Source: Aedes albopictus (Eukaryota; Arthropoda; Insecta; Diptera; Culicidae). Taken from it: a DNA stretch of 64,000 nucleotides. Positions 1 through 11,260 of the stretch are shown piece after piece (within the stretch, counting starts at the first letter, position 1; the number at the start of each line of letters is the position of its first letter). Where the stretch lies: positions 225,210,092 to 225,274,091 of the forward strand of contig NC_085136.1 of assembly GCF_035046485.1 (NCBI RefSeq), in the 5' to 3' direction. Position numbers and translations under genes: made by a program. Under the pieces are notes generated by a model. It ran no database searches and had not been told where the DNA came from. It saw only the letters and a list, made by a program, of their open reading frames with translations.

Positions 1-182
1 TACGCTTCCACATTTCGCAATGTCCGTTGACGGCTGTTCGAGTCCGTATGACGTTGATCATCAATATTAACTTCTTTTCTCGATCAGCCTAGATAGCTGT
101 GTAGTGTCGGTAGCGATTGTCTCAATTGGCTAAGAATAATACTACGGACCGCCTGTTCCGGTGGTAAGAACCCACCAACAGG

Positions 183-335
183 TGACCCCTAATTCATGGT
201 GTGATGCGGCTTTATGCTAACCGTGCCTAGGAATGAATGGCTAAGGGGGTCTAATAAAAACCTAACCGCTAATGGAGCCTGTGGAGTACCAGGGAGCCCT
301 CCACAGTATGTAGCCCTTACTGCGCTAACCGGAGC
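183..335 (+). ncRNA. Structured 5' UTR block shared with the R1-like LINE
   Basis: This block resembles 19530-19690 in the 5' UTR of the R1-like element over most of its length. Its core is a hairpin with arms CTGTGGAG (279-286) and CTCCACAG (299-306) and a 12-base loop. The other element has arms CTGTGGGG and CCCCACAG with a loop of the same length, so one pair changes from A-T to G-C while pairing is kept. Both then continue with a TATG...CCTTAC.GCG.TAA stretch. A conserved RNA structure in the leader, perhaps for translation or RNP assembly, is inferred. Two sequences alone cannot prove it. Confidence 0.45.
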
Positions 336-599
336 AATGGTGCAGTGGACCTTGTGTTTCTCCGAGACAATCAGCTGCCCTTCTTTAGTCTCACTTGAGG
401 CTAAACAAGGGCGGGATTATGAAGATGTTGTTAATTAGTTTAAATTTTCACCTATATGGTTTCGCATTATGCGATTTACACAGTGTATTCTGTGTATCCT
501 CGCCTTTGGCGTTTTCCAACCGATACCGATTTGGTTTTATTGATGTTGTTCTTTGTTGTGCTGTTGTTGCGAAGAGTTTAATCTTACCTAGTTTGGGTA

Positions 600-3500
600 G
601 TGGCTACGGTTAGGATAGCTCAGATCAATCTTCAGCATAAAAGAACAGCAACGATCAATCTTTGCAGACTTATGCAAAATGGTACAGCCCAAGTGGCCTT
701 GGTACAAGAACCTTACTTTCGTAAGGGAAATTTCTATCTAGGAAACCTTGTGAACCCGGTTTTTGCTACTTTCAGTAAACATGAAATGGCAAACTCGCGC
801 GTCATGCCTCGAGCCTGTGTGCTTGTCAACAATGCAATAGTTGCTGCACTCATCTCTGAACTAACCACCAGAGATGTATGTGCTATCACAATTGATGTAT
901 CTGTTGGAAACCTCAACAGGAAATACGTATTTTATTCGGTTTATTTACCGCATGATGAACCATCCCCTATGGATGCTTTCAAACAAGTCATCGCATACTG
1001 TACTTCAAAAGGCCTTCCACTAATTGTTGGCAGTGATGCTAATGCTCACCATATCATCTGGGGCAGCTCAGACATTAACTTGAGAGGCTCCAGTTTGATG
1101 GAGTACTTGAGTAGTACAGACCTTGCATTACTTAACATAGGCAACCGCCCAACCTTCATGGTATCTGCTAGAGAGGAAGTGTTAGATATAACGCTTTGCT
1201 CTAGCAGAATTAGTCACGAGCTGACCAATTGGCATGTGTCAGATGAAGAATCTTTATCTGACCATCGCTATATCTTTTTTGAACATTTAAATGTTACTTC
1301 GCAAACATTGCGTTTCAGGAATCCTCGGTCAACAAACTGGGATCATTTTACTGATTTGGTTGCGGCCAAATTTCATGGATACTCACCATCCATTGACACT
1401 CCAAGTGATTTAGATGATGCCGTTGATACTACAACGACCTTCATTATGGAAGCTTTTGAAGAAGCATGCCCTCTACGGTCTGTGAAGATCACAAGAGGAA
1501 CCCCTTGGTGGAACTCTGATCTGGCGAAACTCAGGAAACAATGTAGAAAGAGTTGGAACAGACGACGTTCGGCTGGTTCGGAGGCTATCAGTTCGCCTCG
1601 CAAGGCCTACAGGAAAGCTCTCCGGTCTGCTGAAAGATCGGGCTGGAAAAATATTTGTACAAATGTTTCCAGCTTGAGTGAAGTCAGTCGGTTAAACAAA
1701 ATCCTTGCGAAATCTAAGGATTTCCGGGTGAACGAACTTCGTTTGCCAAATGGCGATCTGACTTCCTCTGATGAGGAAGTTCTGGAATGCTTATTCAGCA
1801 CACACTTCCCTGGATGTGTGGATATTACATCTTCGGATGAACCTGATGTTTTTTGTTGTAGTTATGATTCTTTCGTTTTGGCTCGGAGTATTGTAACTAT
1901 AGAATCGATTGAGTGGGCACTACATAGCTTTGCTCTTTTCAAATCTCCTGGGGCAGATGGGATTTATCCTATTTTGCTTCAGAAGGGATTTGATTATTTC
2001 AAACATGTTTTGAAAAAACTACTTGTTTACAGTTTTGCTACAGGGTATATTCCCAAATCCTGGCGGGATATTACTGTAAAGTTTATTCTGAAAGTGGGTC
2101 GTGCGTCGTATGAAGAAGCAAAGAGTTTCAGACCAATCAGTTTGACCTCTTTTCTTCTGAAATGCTTAGAACGCATTGTGGATCATCACATCCGTGATGT
2201 TCATCTGGCCAACGTGCCTCTTCATATGAACCAACATGCCTACTTGTAAGTCCACTGTGACTCTTTTACACAAGGTTGTTTACGATATCGAGAAAGCATT
2301 CGCTCAAAAGCAGTCTTGTCTGGGTGTTTTCTTAGATATCGAGGGTGCCTTTGACAACGTGCCTTTCGATGCCATATTGGAAGCCGCACGGAGCCATGGT
2401 ATATCTCCAATGATTTGCAATTGGATTCGTTAAATTCTCACAAACCGGTATCTCTTCTCGACATTGCGTCTAGCAGGGATTAGGAAATTGAGTGTTTGTG
2501 GGTGTCCCCAAGGGGGAGTCTTGTCACCGCTTTTGTGGAATCTCGTAGCAGATACGCTATTGAGGCAACTCAATAATAGCGGTTTTCCTACTTATGGTTT
2601 TGCCGACGACTACCTAACATTGTTAGTTGGTATGTGCATCAGCACCCTTTTCGACCTGATGCAAAGCGCCCTTCAGGTAGTTGAGGGTAAGTGTCGCCAA
2701 TATGGCCTTTCGGTAAATCCGAGTAAAACATCTATTGTTCTTTTCACGGAAAGGCGAAACCGTAATGGCGTTCGACCTTTGCGTCTCTTTGATTCTGAAA
2801 TCGATGTGACTGAACAGGTAAAGTACGTTGGAGTCATTCTTGATTCCATGCTTTCCTGGACACCTCACATTGAGTTCAGCATCAAGAAAGCTTGTATGAC
2901 CTTCGGGCAATGCCGGCGTACTTTTGGTACAACTTGGGGTCTAAAACCCAAGTATATTAAATGGATTTACACAACTGTGGTTCGGCCAATATTGGCTAAT
3001 GGATGTCTTGTGTGGTGGCAAAAGGGCGAAGTGAGAACGGTCCAATCAAAATTAGGCCATCTCCAAAGGATGTGCTTAATGACAATGTCTGAAGCGTTCT
3101 CTTAAACTCCCACGGCAGCGCTCGAAGTTCTCTTTGATGTTGCCCCACTACACATTCATCTCAAACAAGAAGCACTTTCTTGCACTTACCGTCTACGGGT
3201 ACTCGGTTTACTAGAGGAAACTCCTGTGAACCGCAGTTCAACACACACCTCGTTGTTTCAACTTTCGGTGAATTAGAACAAAGTTGTTCTTGCTCCAAAT
3301 GATCTTACAATTACTTGTAATTTTATATAGGACATTTTCCACGAATTTCCCTTTCCGGGAAGAGTGAACATCTGGTTATCTGGAAAGAAGTATTTCAGAC
3401 GGCATCGTATGTTACACTGATGGCTCCCTTCTCGAAGATCGAGCAGGTGCCTGTGTTTATTCTCGTAAGCTAAGGCTGTATCAGTCTTACTCACTTGGTA

Positions 3501-4232
3501 GACACTGCACCGTTTTTCAGGCCGAAATCTTTGCTCTTATGTGCGGAGTGCAATCAGCACTTCAGCAGCACGTAATGGGCAAAGTAATATACTTCTGTTC
3601 AGATAGCCAGGCTGCTATTAAAGCACTTGCTTCGGCCAACTCTAGGTCGAAGGTAGTTATCGCTTGTCGAACTCAAATCGAGGAGCTGAATCCAGCAAAC
3701 GCTGTTCACCTTGTATGGGACCTGGCCATTCTTCCATCGCTGGAAATGAATTGGCTGATGAGTTAGCTCGCACTGGAGCATCACATGACCTCATTGGCCC
3801 TGAGCCAGCTATTCCGATATCGAAGTGTTGGGTATTCAGATTCACACCTGGGCTGCCACTCAACACAGACAATACTGGAATAGTTTGGAGTCATGTCGTC
3901 AAACCAAATTGTATTGTACTGAGCCATCTCCAAGGATGGCGAAGTATCTTACAAATCTGTCAAAGCAGAATTGCAGCATTCTGGTCAAAGCATTGACTGG
4001 CCACTGCCGACTCAGCTATCACATGGCGAATATTCAGCAAGATGATTCATTTGCATGTGATAGCTGTGAATCCGATTATGGAACTTCGTATCATTTGATA
4101 TGTAACTGTCCAGTTTTTGCGCAACTGCGTTTCCGAGTATTCGGTAAACACTTATTAAGTGAAACTGACTTCAGAAACCTGAATCTTCAGGTTATTCTGT
4201 TATTCTTAACCCGCTGTGGTAAAGAGCTATAG
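600..4232 (+). pseudogene. LOA-like ORF2 (endonuclease, RT, RNase H), broken
   Basis: The first segment (600-2249) starts with an APE-type endonuclease, seen as QEPY, GSDANAHH and LSDHRY, and runs into the RT fingers (SPGADG, FRPISLTS). Near 2245 the frame shifts. The second segment (2236-2433) has the palm motif with LDIEGAFDNV. A stop at 2431 breaks it from 2464-3105, which has PQGGVLSPLLWN and the catalytic FADD motif. Stops at 3103 and near 3273 follow, then RNase H, then a last segment (3825-4232) with a C-x2-C...H-x4-C knuckle. The open frame begins at a GTG at position 600, with no nearby ATG. It is non-functional as it stands. Confidence 0.8.
3400..3800 (+). pseudogene. RNase H domain of the LOA-like ORF2
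   Basis: Across two frames one can read the RNase H type I signature: YTDGS near 3416 (first Asp), AEIFALMCGV near 3521 (Glu), FCSDSQAAI near 3593 (second Asp) and GHSSIAGNELADELA near 3724-3770 (His and last Asp). The frame changes near 3715, where translation switches from the frame holding SDSQAAI to the one holding GHSSIAGNELA. RNase H C-terminal to RT is typical of the LOA, I and related clades and separates this element from the R1-like LINE at 19445, which lacks one. Confidence 0.75.
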
Positions 4233-4670
4233 GCTCTCTTTCGCTTTATGCGTTATTACAGTACCCTTTTCAGGGCGCTGTTTGAACCCATTGTGGTACG
4301 CTTGTGCGTTAGTACCCTCTTCCAGGGTATTTTTCCTATTTCCCTACCTGTCCCTATCCCCATCCAAATCCTTTTTCCTACCTTTTCCCTCAGGTAGATG
4401 ATGAAATAGGCTGTTATTTTGGCGATGGCCTTCTGATACCTGATACCTGAATGTCCGCAGCACGGTTCTGTAGCTCCTCGACGAAGGACCTTTTACCGCA
4501 GCGTCTTCCAGTCGGCTTGTGTTGAGCCGGCATCCGATTATCTAAGCAGGAACCCAACTTCACGGTGACGAGGAGCGTGTTCGCAAACGAGGCGAACGCC
4601 TCGTAGGCCAGAGTATATGTAGCAGAATTTGACCCGACGACAATCTGTATTCTGGGGGCTGAAAGTCTCT
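4233..4670 (+). other. 3' UTR of the LOA-like element
   Basis: Non-coding sequence between the last ORF2 stop and the tail. It holds two imperfect copies of a GCGTTA...GTACCC...CAGGG segment (around 4247-4280 and 4307-4332), possibly a short tandem duplication. The part just before 4671 (GGGCTGAAAGTCTCTTTAA) is repeated in the isolated tail fragment at 29581-29637, which marks it as the conserved LINE 3' end. Confidence 0.5.
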
Positions 4671-4674
4671 TTAA

Positions 4675-4789
4675 TTTTTCAGGACGCGCGCCATCAAACA
4701 ATCGAAACTGCACCGCGCTCGCGTTGTATACAACGAGCGAGGTTTTTTGGTGGTGTTGTACTTTTTACAACAGCGCGCGCGCTGAAGTG
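4675..4789 (+). mobile_element. 115-bp MITE with TTAA target duplication
   Basis: TTAA flanks both sides (4671-4674 and 4790-4793). The ends are CAGGACGCGCGCC on the left and GCGCGCGCGCTGAAG on the right, an imperfect inverted pair. The tail fragment at 29581-29637 reads through CTCTTAAATAAAGAC without the insert and so serves as the empty site. The TTAA duplication suggests piggyBac-type mobilisation. Confidence 0.6.
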
Positions 4790-4929
4790 TTAATAAAGAC
4801 AAATCAATCAATCAATCTGTATTCTCCAAAGTTCGGCCAACGGACTTCGCTTAGTCCTATGATCTCAAGCTTCATAAGGCATGCCTTATTGGCTAGTTAT
4901 GATAGTTTACCCTGCTGCTTAGAGTGATA

Positions 4930-5469
4930 CGTACATGTGACGCTTGACGGATCGTCATTGTTCGTAACCTTAGACAGACTGTAGCAAAGCGATGCTCTTT
5001 CGAACCATTGTCACGCGGCATCGCGGACGATATCGACATCCTCGGGATCGAACGTCGGGCCGTGGAAGTGGCGTGCTTCATATCTTTTAAGAGGGAGACT
5101 GCGAGGATTAGACATATACGATTAACACCATGAAGACTAAATACATGATTGCTAGTGGAACCGTGGTAGTTGTGACGAAGTGGTGCTAGGTGGTGATGTT
5201 GTGGACGAATTTGTTTAGTGACGTGCGATAATTATGTTACCCGCGAGGTGAAAAGACGGACTGCGGCTGTGAATTGAGTATTTTTCGGTTTGCGAAACCT
5301 GCTGAAGTCCCGTACGCTGAAAACGAAGACAACTTTGGAATCTTCGAACGTAAAGTACAACGAACGTTAGTCGACGGTAAAAAATTTACCAAGATATGTA
5401 GACTTGATGTAGATGTAGATTGATGTAGTGAAGCAAACAAAAAACGGCAGGCTGCGGTGGGCTGGGCAC
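4930..5469 (+). pseudogene. RTE-clade (JAM1-like) LINE fragment, upstream half
   Basis: Translation across frames gives pieces of the RTE reverse-transcriptase C-terminal half, such as INTMKTKYMIASGT near 5125 and RLRWAGH at the 3' end (near 5449-5469). The reading frame is interrupted here by the 9.5-kb insertion and resumes at 14966 with GHVVREKT. Several frameshifts are present. The assignment rests on similarity to the RTE copy at 55378-57070, which contains the same RLRWAGHVIR segment. Confidence 0.6.
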
Positions 5470-5547
5470 CATTGGCGTATCTAGGATTTTTTCCTAGGGG
5501 GTGCCTGGGGGGTGCCAGTTTCAGTGGCTTCCAGGTTGTTTTGCTTT

Positions 5548-6778
5548 TTGGTCGGCGTTAAGTCAGAGGGGACCAAGTAACAAAATTGACGAAATTTAGA
5601 TTTTTAGGGCATTTGATTAAGAATTACAGAAGCTACTTGGAACATTTACCCAATTTTCTTAATGTTACAATTAACGAGAGTAATAGCACAATTTTCTTTT
5701 GATTGAACTGCAAAAATCGATAATAGTGTGCAGTCAGAAAGGACCATATCCTTGATGTCAAACGAGTTGAAAAAATATGTTATGGTTAAAATCCAATAAA
5801 TATAATAGTTTATCATCAAAATGTGATACGTTTCCAAATCGTATGGCTCCCCAACGCATTTTCTGATGATTATTGGTCAAAAAAGCACGTGAAATTCCAT
5901 TTTATAATGGTCAATATCGTATTTTACAGATCATCGTGTTGAAGCATATTGTGGCATTTTGCGTGCAGACAGAGTGGACCATGTGTCTCTAAGAAAAATA
6001 GTTGAAATTACCTTATTCTTCGTAATCCTTTCCAAATCAAAATATGTTTGTTTAGTAGCTGTTGGGCATCATATTGAAATGTACCATTACCCGTTTCATG
6101 AAGAAATTTATTTTACCGATTATTTAAGAATTGTGCACTTGGTTCACTCTGTCTGAACGAATTTTTGAAAAATGCCAGTCCTCTGAATAAATTATTATGA
6201 ACTGTGTAACTACAATATTTCAAGAAACGTACCGAACTATGGAAATACATTCAAAAGTTGTTAGCTATTAAATGTTTAAGTTAAGAATTCTTAAATAGCT
6301 CATTAATTGACTACCCTTCATGTGATATTGAACTGTTGTACTTGGTCCACTCTGACTGAACATAAAAATTGAAAATGGTAATCAACAGTGTAATAACAAA
6401 AATATCAAAATCCAAACTTCCTGCTCACATTATACACCACTCCTATTAACTGCTGTCCTACTTGTGCATTATTTTTTCATCAAATATGTAAAAACTTGAG
6501 CGTGAACTGTAGTTGGTTGAAGGTTTTTCAAAAACCGTTCAGTCAGAGTGGACTAAGTACAATCAATTACTTAGCATTTTCTCGGTTTCAAACTTTATTT
6601 TACGTTTTTTCGCGATCAATACAGAGCGATGCTGTGATGAATAGCTATTGAGATTTATGGCAAAAATTCAAGAACATTGGTTGAAAAACTCAAAACTTAT
6701 ACAGTTGCAAACTTTAAAGTCATTTTTCTAGAAATTAAGTAAAAGACACATGGTCCTCTCTGACTTAACGCCGACCAA
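5548..6778. mobile_element. 1.23-kb MITE with seven internal motif copies
   Basis: The ends are inverted copies of about 30 bases beginning TTGGTCGGCGTTAAGTCAGA. A motif close to AGTCAGAGTGGACCAAGTAC, part of the terminal repeat, recurs at 5562, 5731, 5966, 6138, 6339, 6538 and 6755, in both orientations and 170-236 bases apart. There is no ORF of note. No clear target duplication was found. The layout resembles transposons with multiple subterminal transposase-binding sites, here spread through the whole element. Confidence 0.65.
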
Positions 6779-6868
6779 TTGTAAGAGTCTGTTTTTCCTC
6801 CCCTGTTGTGGAAATTTGACCACTGTGTCCAATAAGCTGGACTTTTGTGGCATTGTAAGAGTTATAAA

Positions 6869-7226
6869 TACCGTAAACTGGGGTGTAGTCAGACGCGCCA
6901 ACTTGGTAAAATTATTGGGGGGGCAAAGCCTGTTTTTTCTGGCTTTTTGTATGGGAAAATTGAAAAATCGTCAAATATTGGGAGGGCAAACCTATGCTTG
7001 CCCCCCCTAAGTTGGCGCCTATGGGTGTAGTCGATCAGTGGGGTGAACTTGATACTCTATTACCCGCGGATGGCGACTTTTGAGGAAGCAACAATTCTTT
7101 TTCAACCTTTTGCAATCCAATGACGTAACATCAAAATGGAATGGTAACTTCCTTGAAAGTCGATATACGTGGGTAATTGAGTGATCAGGTTCCCTCCACT
7201 GATCAACTACACCACAGTTTACGGTA
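6869..7226. mobile_element. MITE with TACCGTAAACTG termini, interrupted
   Basis: The inverted ends begin TACCGTAAACTGGGGTGTAG on the left and read ...CTACACCACAGTTTACGGTA on the right. After removing the nested insert at 6891-7022 the inverted repeat extends to roughly 48 bases (through GATCAGTGGGGTGAACTTGA). A one-ended relative (TACCGTAATCTGGGGG) occurs at 15876. Family unknown to me. Confidence 0.65.
6891..7022. mobile_element. 132-bp MITE nested in another MITE, 10-bp TSD
   Basis: Flanked by GGGTGTAGTC at 6881-6890 and again at 7023-7032, a perfect 10-bp duplication. The ends are GCGCCAACTTGG and CTAAGTTGGCGC with runs of G or C just inside. Excising it with one duplicate restores the terminal repeat of the host MITE. 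A 9-10-bp duplication is longer than that of hAT, mariner or PIF elements. Confidence 0.65.
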
Positions 7227-7259
7227 CTTGAAATTGCAAAATCAGGATACATATTTGCA

Positions 7260-7930
7260 TTTTCGGTTAGACTACAACATTCTACTTTTCTCTTCGGGAT
7301 TCTGATTCTATGCTATAATATAATACAAGAAATTTGTGTTTTCGGCAAAAATTGTTTCTGTAATTTCTCAGGGAATATTCCCGGCAGTTTATTTGCAATT
7401 TATTTTAAATAGGACTTTTTTAAGAAATCTCTCAGCAATTCCTTTGAATTTGGCAATTTCTTCGGAAATTTCTTTAAGGATTTATTTGGTAATATGTCTG
7501 GAATTTGATACTAAACACCTTTTACGCATCCTTTGAAAATTTCATCGGAAATTGCTTTGGAAATTTCTTCGGCAATTCCACTTGGAGTTTATTTACCTTT
7601 TTTTTCTTTCATTGGCAAATCTTTTGAATTGTTTCCTCGGGAGTTCCTTCGCCAATTTTTTAGTAGTCTTTCAAGCGATGTTCTGTTAATGTCATCATAA
7701 TTCTATTGATATTTGCTTTTAAAAATTCTCCAACTACTCTTTAGGCAATTCCTTTGATTTCATTCGACATTGACTCTGGGAACTTCTTCACTTGTAAATG
7801 TCTTCCACAAGTCATTCTACTTTTTTTTTCGGATTTTCGTCGATATTTTGGACTTCCATTATCTATGCTATTAGGTATTTCTTCACCAATTTCTTCGAAA
7901 ACTCCTTCGGAAGTTCTTTTATAAAAAGGC
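7260..7930. repeat. Degenerate AT-rich GAAATTTCTTCGG-type array
   Basis: Imperfect short-period repeats of the form TTCTTCGGAAATT, an AT-rich variant of the 12-bp GAATTCC arrays elsewhere in the window. Short ORFs here are repeat translation and have no recognisable domain. Confidence 0.5.
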
Positions 7931-7934
7931 ACGG

Positions 7935-8136
7935 ACAACGTCTTCAGCTTTCGGCTGTACAGACTGTTTTAAACATTAGACAACGGACAACGGAGCATGC
8001 ACCAGTGGAAACGGGGAAGAAACTATTCTCACGAAAAGTTTCAACGCCCGAAGCGGGAATCGAACCCTCACCCCATAGCATGGTGCGATTGTAAGCTTGG
8101 TGACCCTAACCGCACGGCTAAGAGGCTCCACAATCG
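7935..8136 (-). mobile_element. tRNA-derived SINE
   Basis: On the minus strand a head starting near 8136 carries an A-box-like TAGCCGTGCGGTT (8107-8120) and a B box GGTTCGATTCC (8056-8066), followed by a non-tRNA body to about 7935. The tRNA-like part does not fold as a complete tRNA, and the trailing body marks it as a SINE. It belongs to a different family from the SINEs at 12533 and 35881. Confidence 0.6.
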
Positions 8137-8968
8137 CTTCTATAATTTCAATAAATATTATTTAGACAATTTCTTCTAGATTTCTTCTGTAATTAAGTAA
8201 GGAATTCCTGCAGCAAATGATTTCGGAACACCTTCGGCATTTCCGATGTTACTTGCATTGAACATTTGTTTGGGCCTTTGTAAGTCTTTTGGAAATTTCT
8301 ATTATTACTTTAGGAACTTCTTCGGTAATTCTTTTGAACATTTATTCGGCAATTTTCTTAGATATTACCATCGGGAATTTCTTTGAAAAAAAATCTCTGG
8401 TGTTTTTTTAGAAAAATATGTTACTGCAATCACTTTTGGAATTCTTTCTAAATTTTCTTCAGAAATTTCTTTGATGATTTCGGAAAATTCTTTGAGAATT
8501 TCTTCGATTTTTTTTTTGTGAATGTTTGTGGAAATTTTTATGGAATATATTTTGGCAATTTATTGTGATATTGGGTTCGGCCAATTTTTTTTAAAAAACC
8601 TTTCTATTTTTATCAGGATATCCTCTGGTAGTTCTTTTATGAATTCTTTTGGCAACTACTTTGAAAGCTCTAAGGTAATTTTGATGGATTTTTTTCCGGC
8701 AATTTCTTTGGGAATTTGTCAGGAAATTTTTCGTGAATTTCATAGGATTTTCTTTAGGCAAGTCCATTTGAGAATTTATAAATTTCCAGTTCAGCAATTT
8801 TCGTAAGTAATAATTTTAAATACAATTGAATCATGAAGAATTACGAAAGTAATCACGAGAAAATTGCCTGAGAAATTTGCAAAATAGCTGAGAAGGAAAT
8901 TGCTCAAATAATTACGGATGAATAGCCATTGAAATATGAAAAAAATTGAAAGAAATTTTAGATTGCAT
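8137..8968. repeat. AT-rich degenerate array
   Basis: A continuation of the TTCTTCGGAAATTTCTTTG type of short-period repeat. No gene was found in it; the ORFs at 8522-8806 and 8591-8797 are products of the repeat. Confidence 0.45.
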
Positions 8969-9184
8969 TACAGGCGTACCTCGATAGTACGTACCCTCGT
9001 TAGTGCGTACCCTCGATAGTACGTACCCTCGATAGTACGTACATTTTGCCTCGATAGTACGTACACCAAAATTAATTTAATTTTTAATCTATAAAAATGG
9101 GATCGAAACATTAGTAGACGTATAGCAGAGACTCCGATACTATGAATTTGTGTTATGCAGACTCCTATAACACGGATTTTCAGT

Positions 9185-9576
9185 CATGGTTTCCCAAACT
9201 GTGGGTCGCGACCCCCCAGGGGGGTCGCCGGCCTTCATCCAGTGGATCGCGAGAGTCAGTTGAATAATTTACTGTAACCAGGGCCGGATCTAAGGGAGGG
9301 GGAGGGGCGGTTTGAGGCCCGGGCCCCGGGCCCCCACATATTAGGGGCCCCCACAAAAACCTTTTTTGGTTGCTATTATTAGCTTTATTTTTCATATTTC
9401 TCAAGTACTGTTCGAGAATGAGGAAAAAAGGTCATCCTCCACATCCGCTCGGGCCCTGGGTCCCCACAATCCTTAATCCGGGCCTGACTGTAACAGGCAA
9501 CAAATGAGCGAATTTCTATGGTGGGTTGCCGCAACTGACAAAAGAGGGTCGCGCAGTTAAAAAGTTTGGGAACCTA
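9185..9576. mobile_element. hAT-like MITE (TTCCCAAACT termini), interrupted
   Basis: The left end reads CATGGTTTCCCAAACTGTGG and then GTCGCGACCC. The right end reads GGGTCGCG, a gap, then AGTTTGGGAACC. The TTCCCAAACT terminus is a frequent hAT-type end. It is split by the 208-bp element at 9279-9486. A target duplication is not clear. Confidence 0.55.
9279..9486. mobile_element. hAT-like MITE copy 1 (CAGGGCCGGAT), 8-bp TSD
   Basis: The ends CAGGGCCGGATCTAAGG and CCTTAATCCGGGCCTG are inverted copies. ACTGTAAC is duplicated at 9271-9278 and 9487-9494. A second copy of the same family is at 31777-31993 with a different 8-bp duplication, so the boundaries are firm. It has no coding capacity and a very GC-rich 5' third. 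Confidence 0.8.
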
Positions 9577-9692
9577 TAAGCAGTTTTAAAATGTAGCGAA
9601 ATGTAAGACATGAAGGAATACGTTTGTGAAATGATTGCAGTATTCTTCGCTTTACAGAGATATTTTCTGCCAGTCGTAATATCTGGCATCAT

Positions 9693-9750
9693 CATTCTGG
9701 CATTACATCCCAGCTGGGGAGGACTGCTTCTCGGCTTAGTGGTCCTTCAG
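9693..9750 (-). mobile_element. SINE 3' fragment
   Basis: Read on the minus strand this resembles the tail of the SINE at 12533-12819 (reverse of CTGCTTCTC.GCTTAGTG and GGCATTAC.TCCCA). Only about 55 bases remain. Confidence 0.4.
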
Positions 9751-9759
9751 CATTACTCC

Positions 9760-11260
9760 TTCTAGAATTACCTTGGTAATTTTTCCTGATACACTTCCAG
9801 GTATTCCCTCCGTGGTTTCTCCGCAAACTTATTCTAGAATTCCTCTAGGAGGGAGGTATAAACTAAGTTGCTTTTTGTTTATTCAAGAAAATTCTACAGA
9901 AACTACATGGGGAATTCCAAAAACAAAATACTCTAAAAAGATCATAATGAATTCCAGGAGGATTTCCATTACAAACATCTGAAAGAATTCCAGAAGCGTC
10001 TGCAAGAATTCCTGACGGAGCTCTTGGTTGAAACCAAAAAAGAGTCCCTAGATGATTCCTGGAAAAAGTTCTTGAAGAAATCCGGGAATCAGTTTCTGAA
10101 AGAATTCCTAGAAGAAGCTCTGAGAGGAATCCCGGAAGAAGTTCCTGAAAGTAGTTCCTGACAGTCACCCAGAAGTAATTCACGGAGGAATCCCGGAAGG
10201 AATTTCCGAAAGAATCCTGGAAAAATCCCAGAAAGTTTACCTGATAAAATTATTGTAGGAATCCTTGAAGGGATACTTAAATCAGAAGTAGCTCCCGAAA
10301 AAAAAAACCGGGAGAAATTCCTGGAGGGATCTCGGAGAAGCTTTTAGAGGAATACTGAATAAAGTTCTTGTCAGGGATCTTGTAGGATTTCTGGAAGGGT
10401 TTTAGGAGAAATTCCTGAAGAATTCCCAGAAGATACTCCGGGAAGAATCTCGTATGAAATTCCAGGAATAAATCCTTACGGTAACAATTTCTGATACAAT
10501 TCCCGAAAGAACTCCTAGAGAAATTCTGGGTGAAGTGAAAATTTACAGGAATACCAGGAAAGCCCAAAAAAAAATCCGGAGACATCCCAAAAGAAACTGT
10601 TCGGAGAATCTTGGATGAAATTCCTAGAGGATTCCGGGGACTTTTTGAGAAATTCTCAAAGGAATCTCTCGAAGTCCGAACGTACACAAAAAGGTCACAA
10701 AACATCAAAAACTTAGAAAAAAATTCTTTAGCAACCGCGGCTTGCATTGTCCTATAGGCTGTACCAATTCAATTGTTTCTGGGTGAACCCAAAATGTGGA
10801 ATTCGGGGAAAGACATTTCGCTTTCTCGCTTGCTTTAGGGATTTCTTCAAGTTTCAAGTTTCTTTCAGTTCCGAAATTCCTCTAAATGTTGGTTCCGAGA
10901 TTTCTCCAAGAATTCTTTCTGGAATTCCTTGGGGATTTTTCCAGAGTTTCTTCTGCGATTCCTGTTGAGATTCCAGGGTCTCTTTCAAAGATTTCTCCAG
11001 AGATACCTTCCGAAACTTTACCAAGAATTTCTTCTGTAATACTTTCGGGACTTCCAGGATTTCTTCAGGAATTTCTTCCTGAATACCTCCAGGAATTTCG
11101 TTCCGGGAGTTCTCCATGAATTCATTCCAAGATTCCTCCAGAAATTCATTCCGAGATTCCTACAGGAATTCTTTCTAAGATTCATAAAATAATTTTTCCT
11201 TGAATTCCTCAACGAATTCCGGTATTCCTCCACTCTAAGAATTCCTTCTCGTAAAAAAAT
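9760..11260. repeat. 12-bp-period GAATTCC array
   Basis: Degenerate repetition of GGAATTCC-like words every 12 bases or so (variants of GAATTCCTGGAG), with orientation switches. Because 12 is divisible by 3, long reading frames appear on both strands (for example 10277-10747 minus), but their 4-residue periodicity shows they are not genes. Confidence 0.75.

Larger units (their letters stand above)
1..4821 (+). mobile_element. LOA-like non-LTR retrotransposon, degenerate
   Basis: This is a LINE reading left to right: a 5' UTR of about 600 bases, one long ORF2 with endonuclease, reverse transcriptase and RNase H, a 3' UTR, and a tail of AATC repeats ending near 4821. RNase H after the RT, together with a CAAT/AATC-type tail, points to the LOA clade (Lian-like) of mosquitoes, although an I-like assignment is not excluded. 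No ORF1 is visible upstream, so the copy either lost it or begins outside the window. Several stops and a frameshift show it is dead. A 115-bp MITE sits in its tail. The left boundary is not resolved. Confidence 0.75.

Noticed and set aside
8979..9065. Regular short repeats that might suggest a CRISPR array
   Set aside because: Spacers are absent or a few bases, the context is eukaryotic transposon ends, and the repeats are subterminal units of a TA-flanked element.
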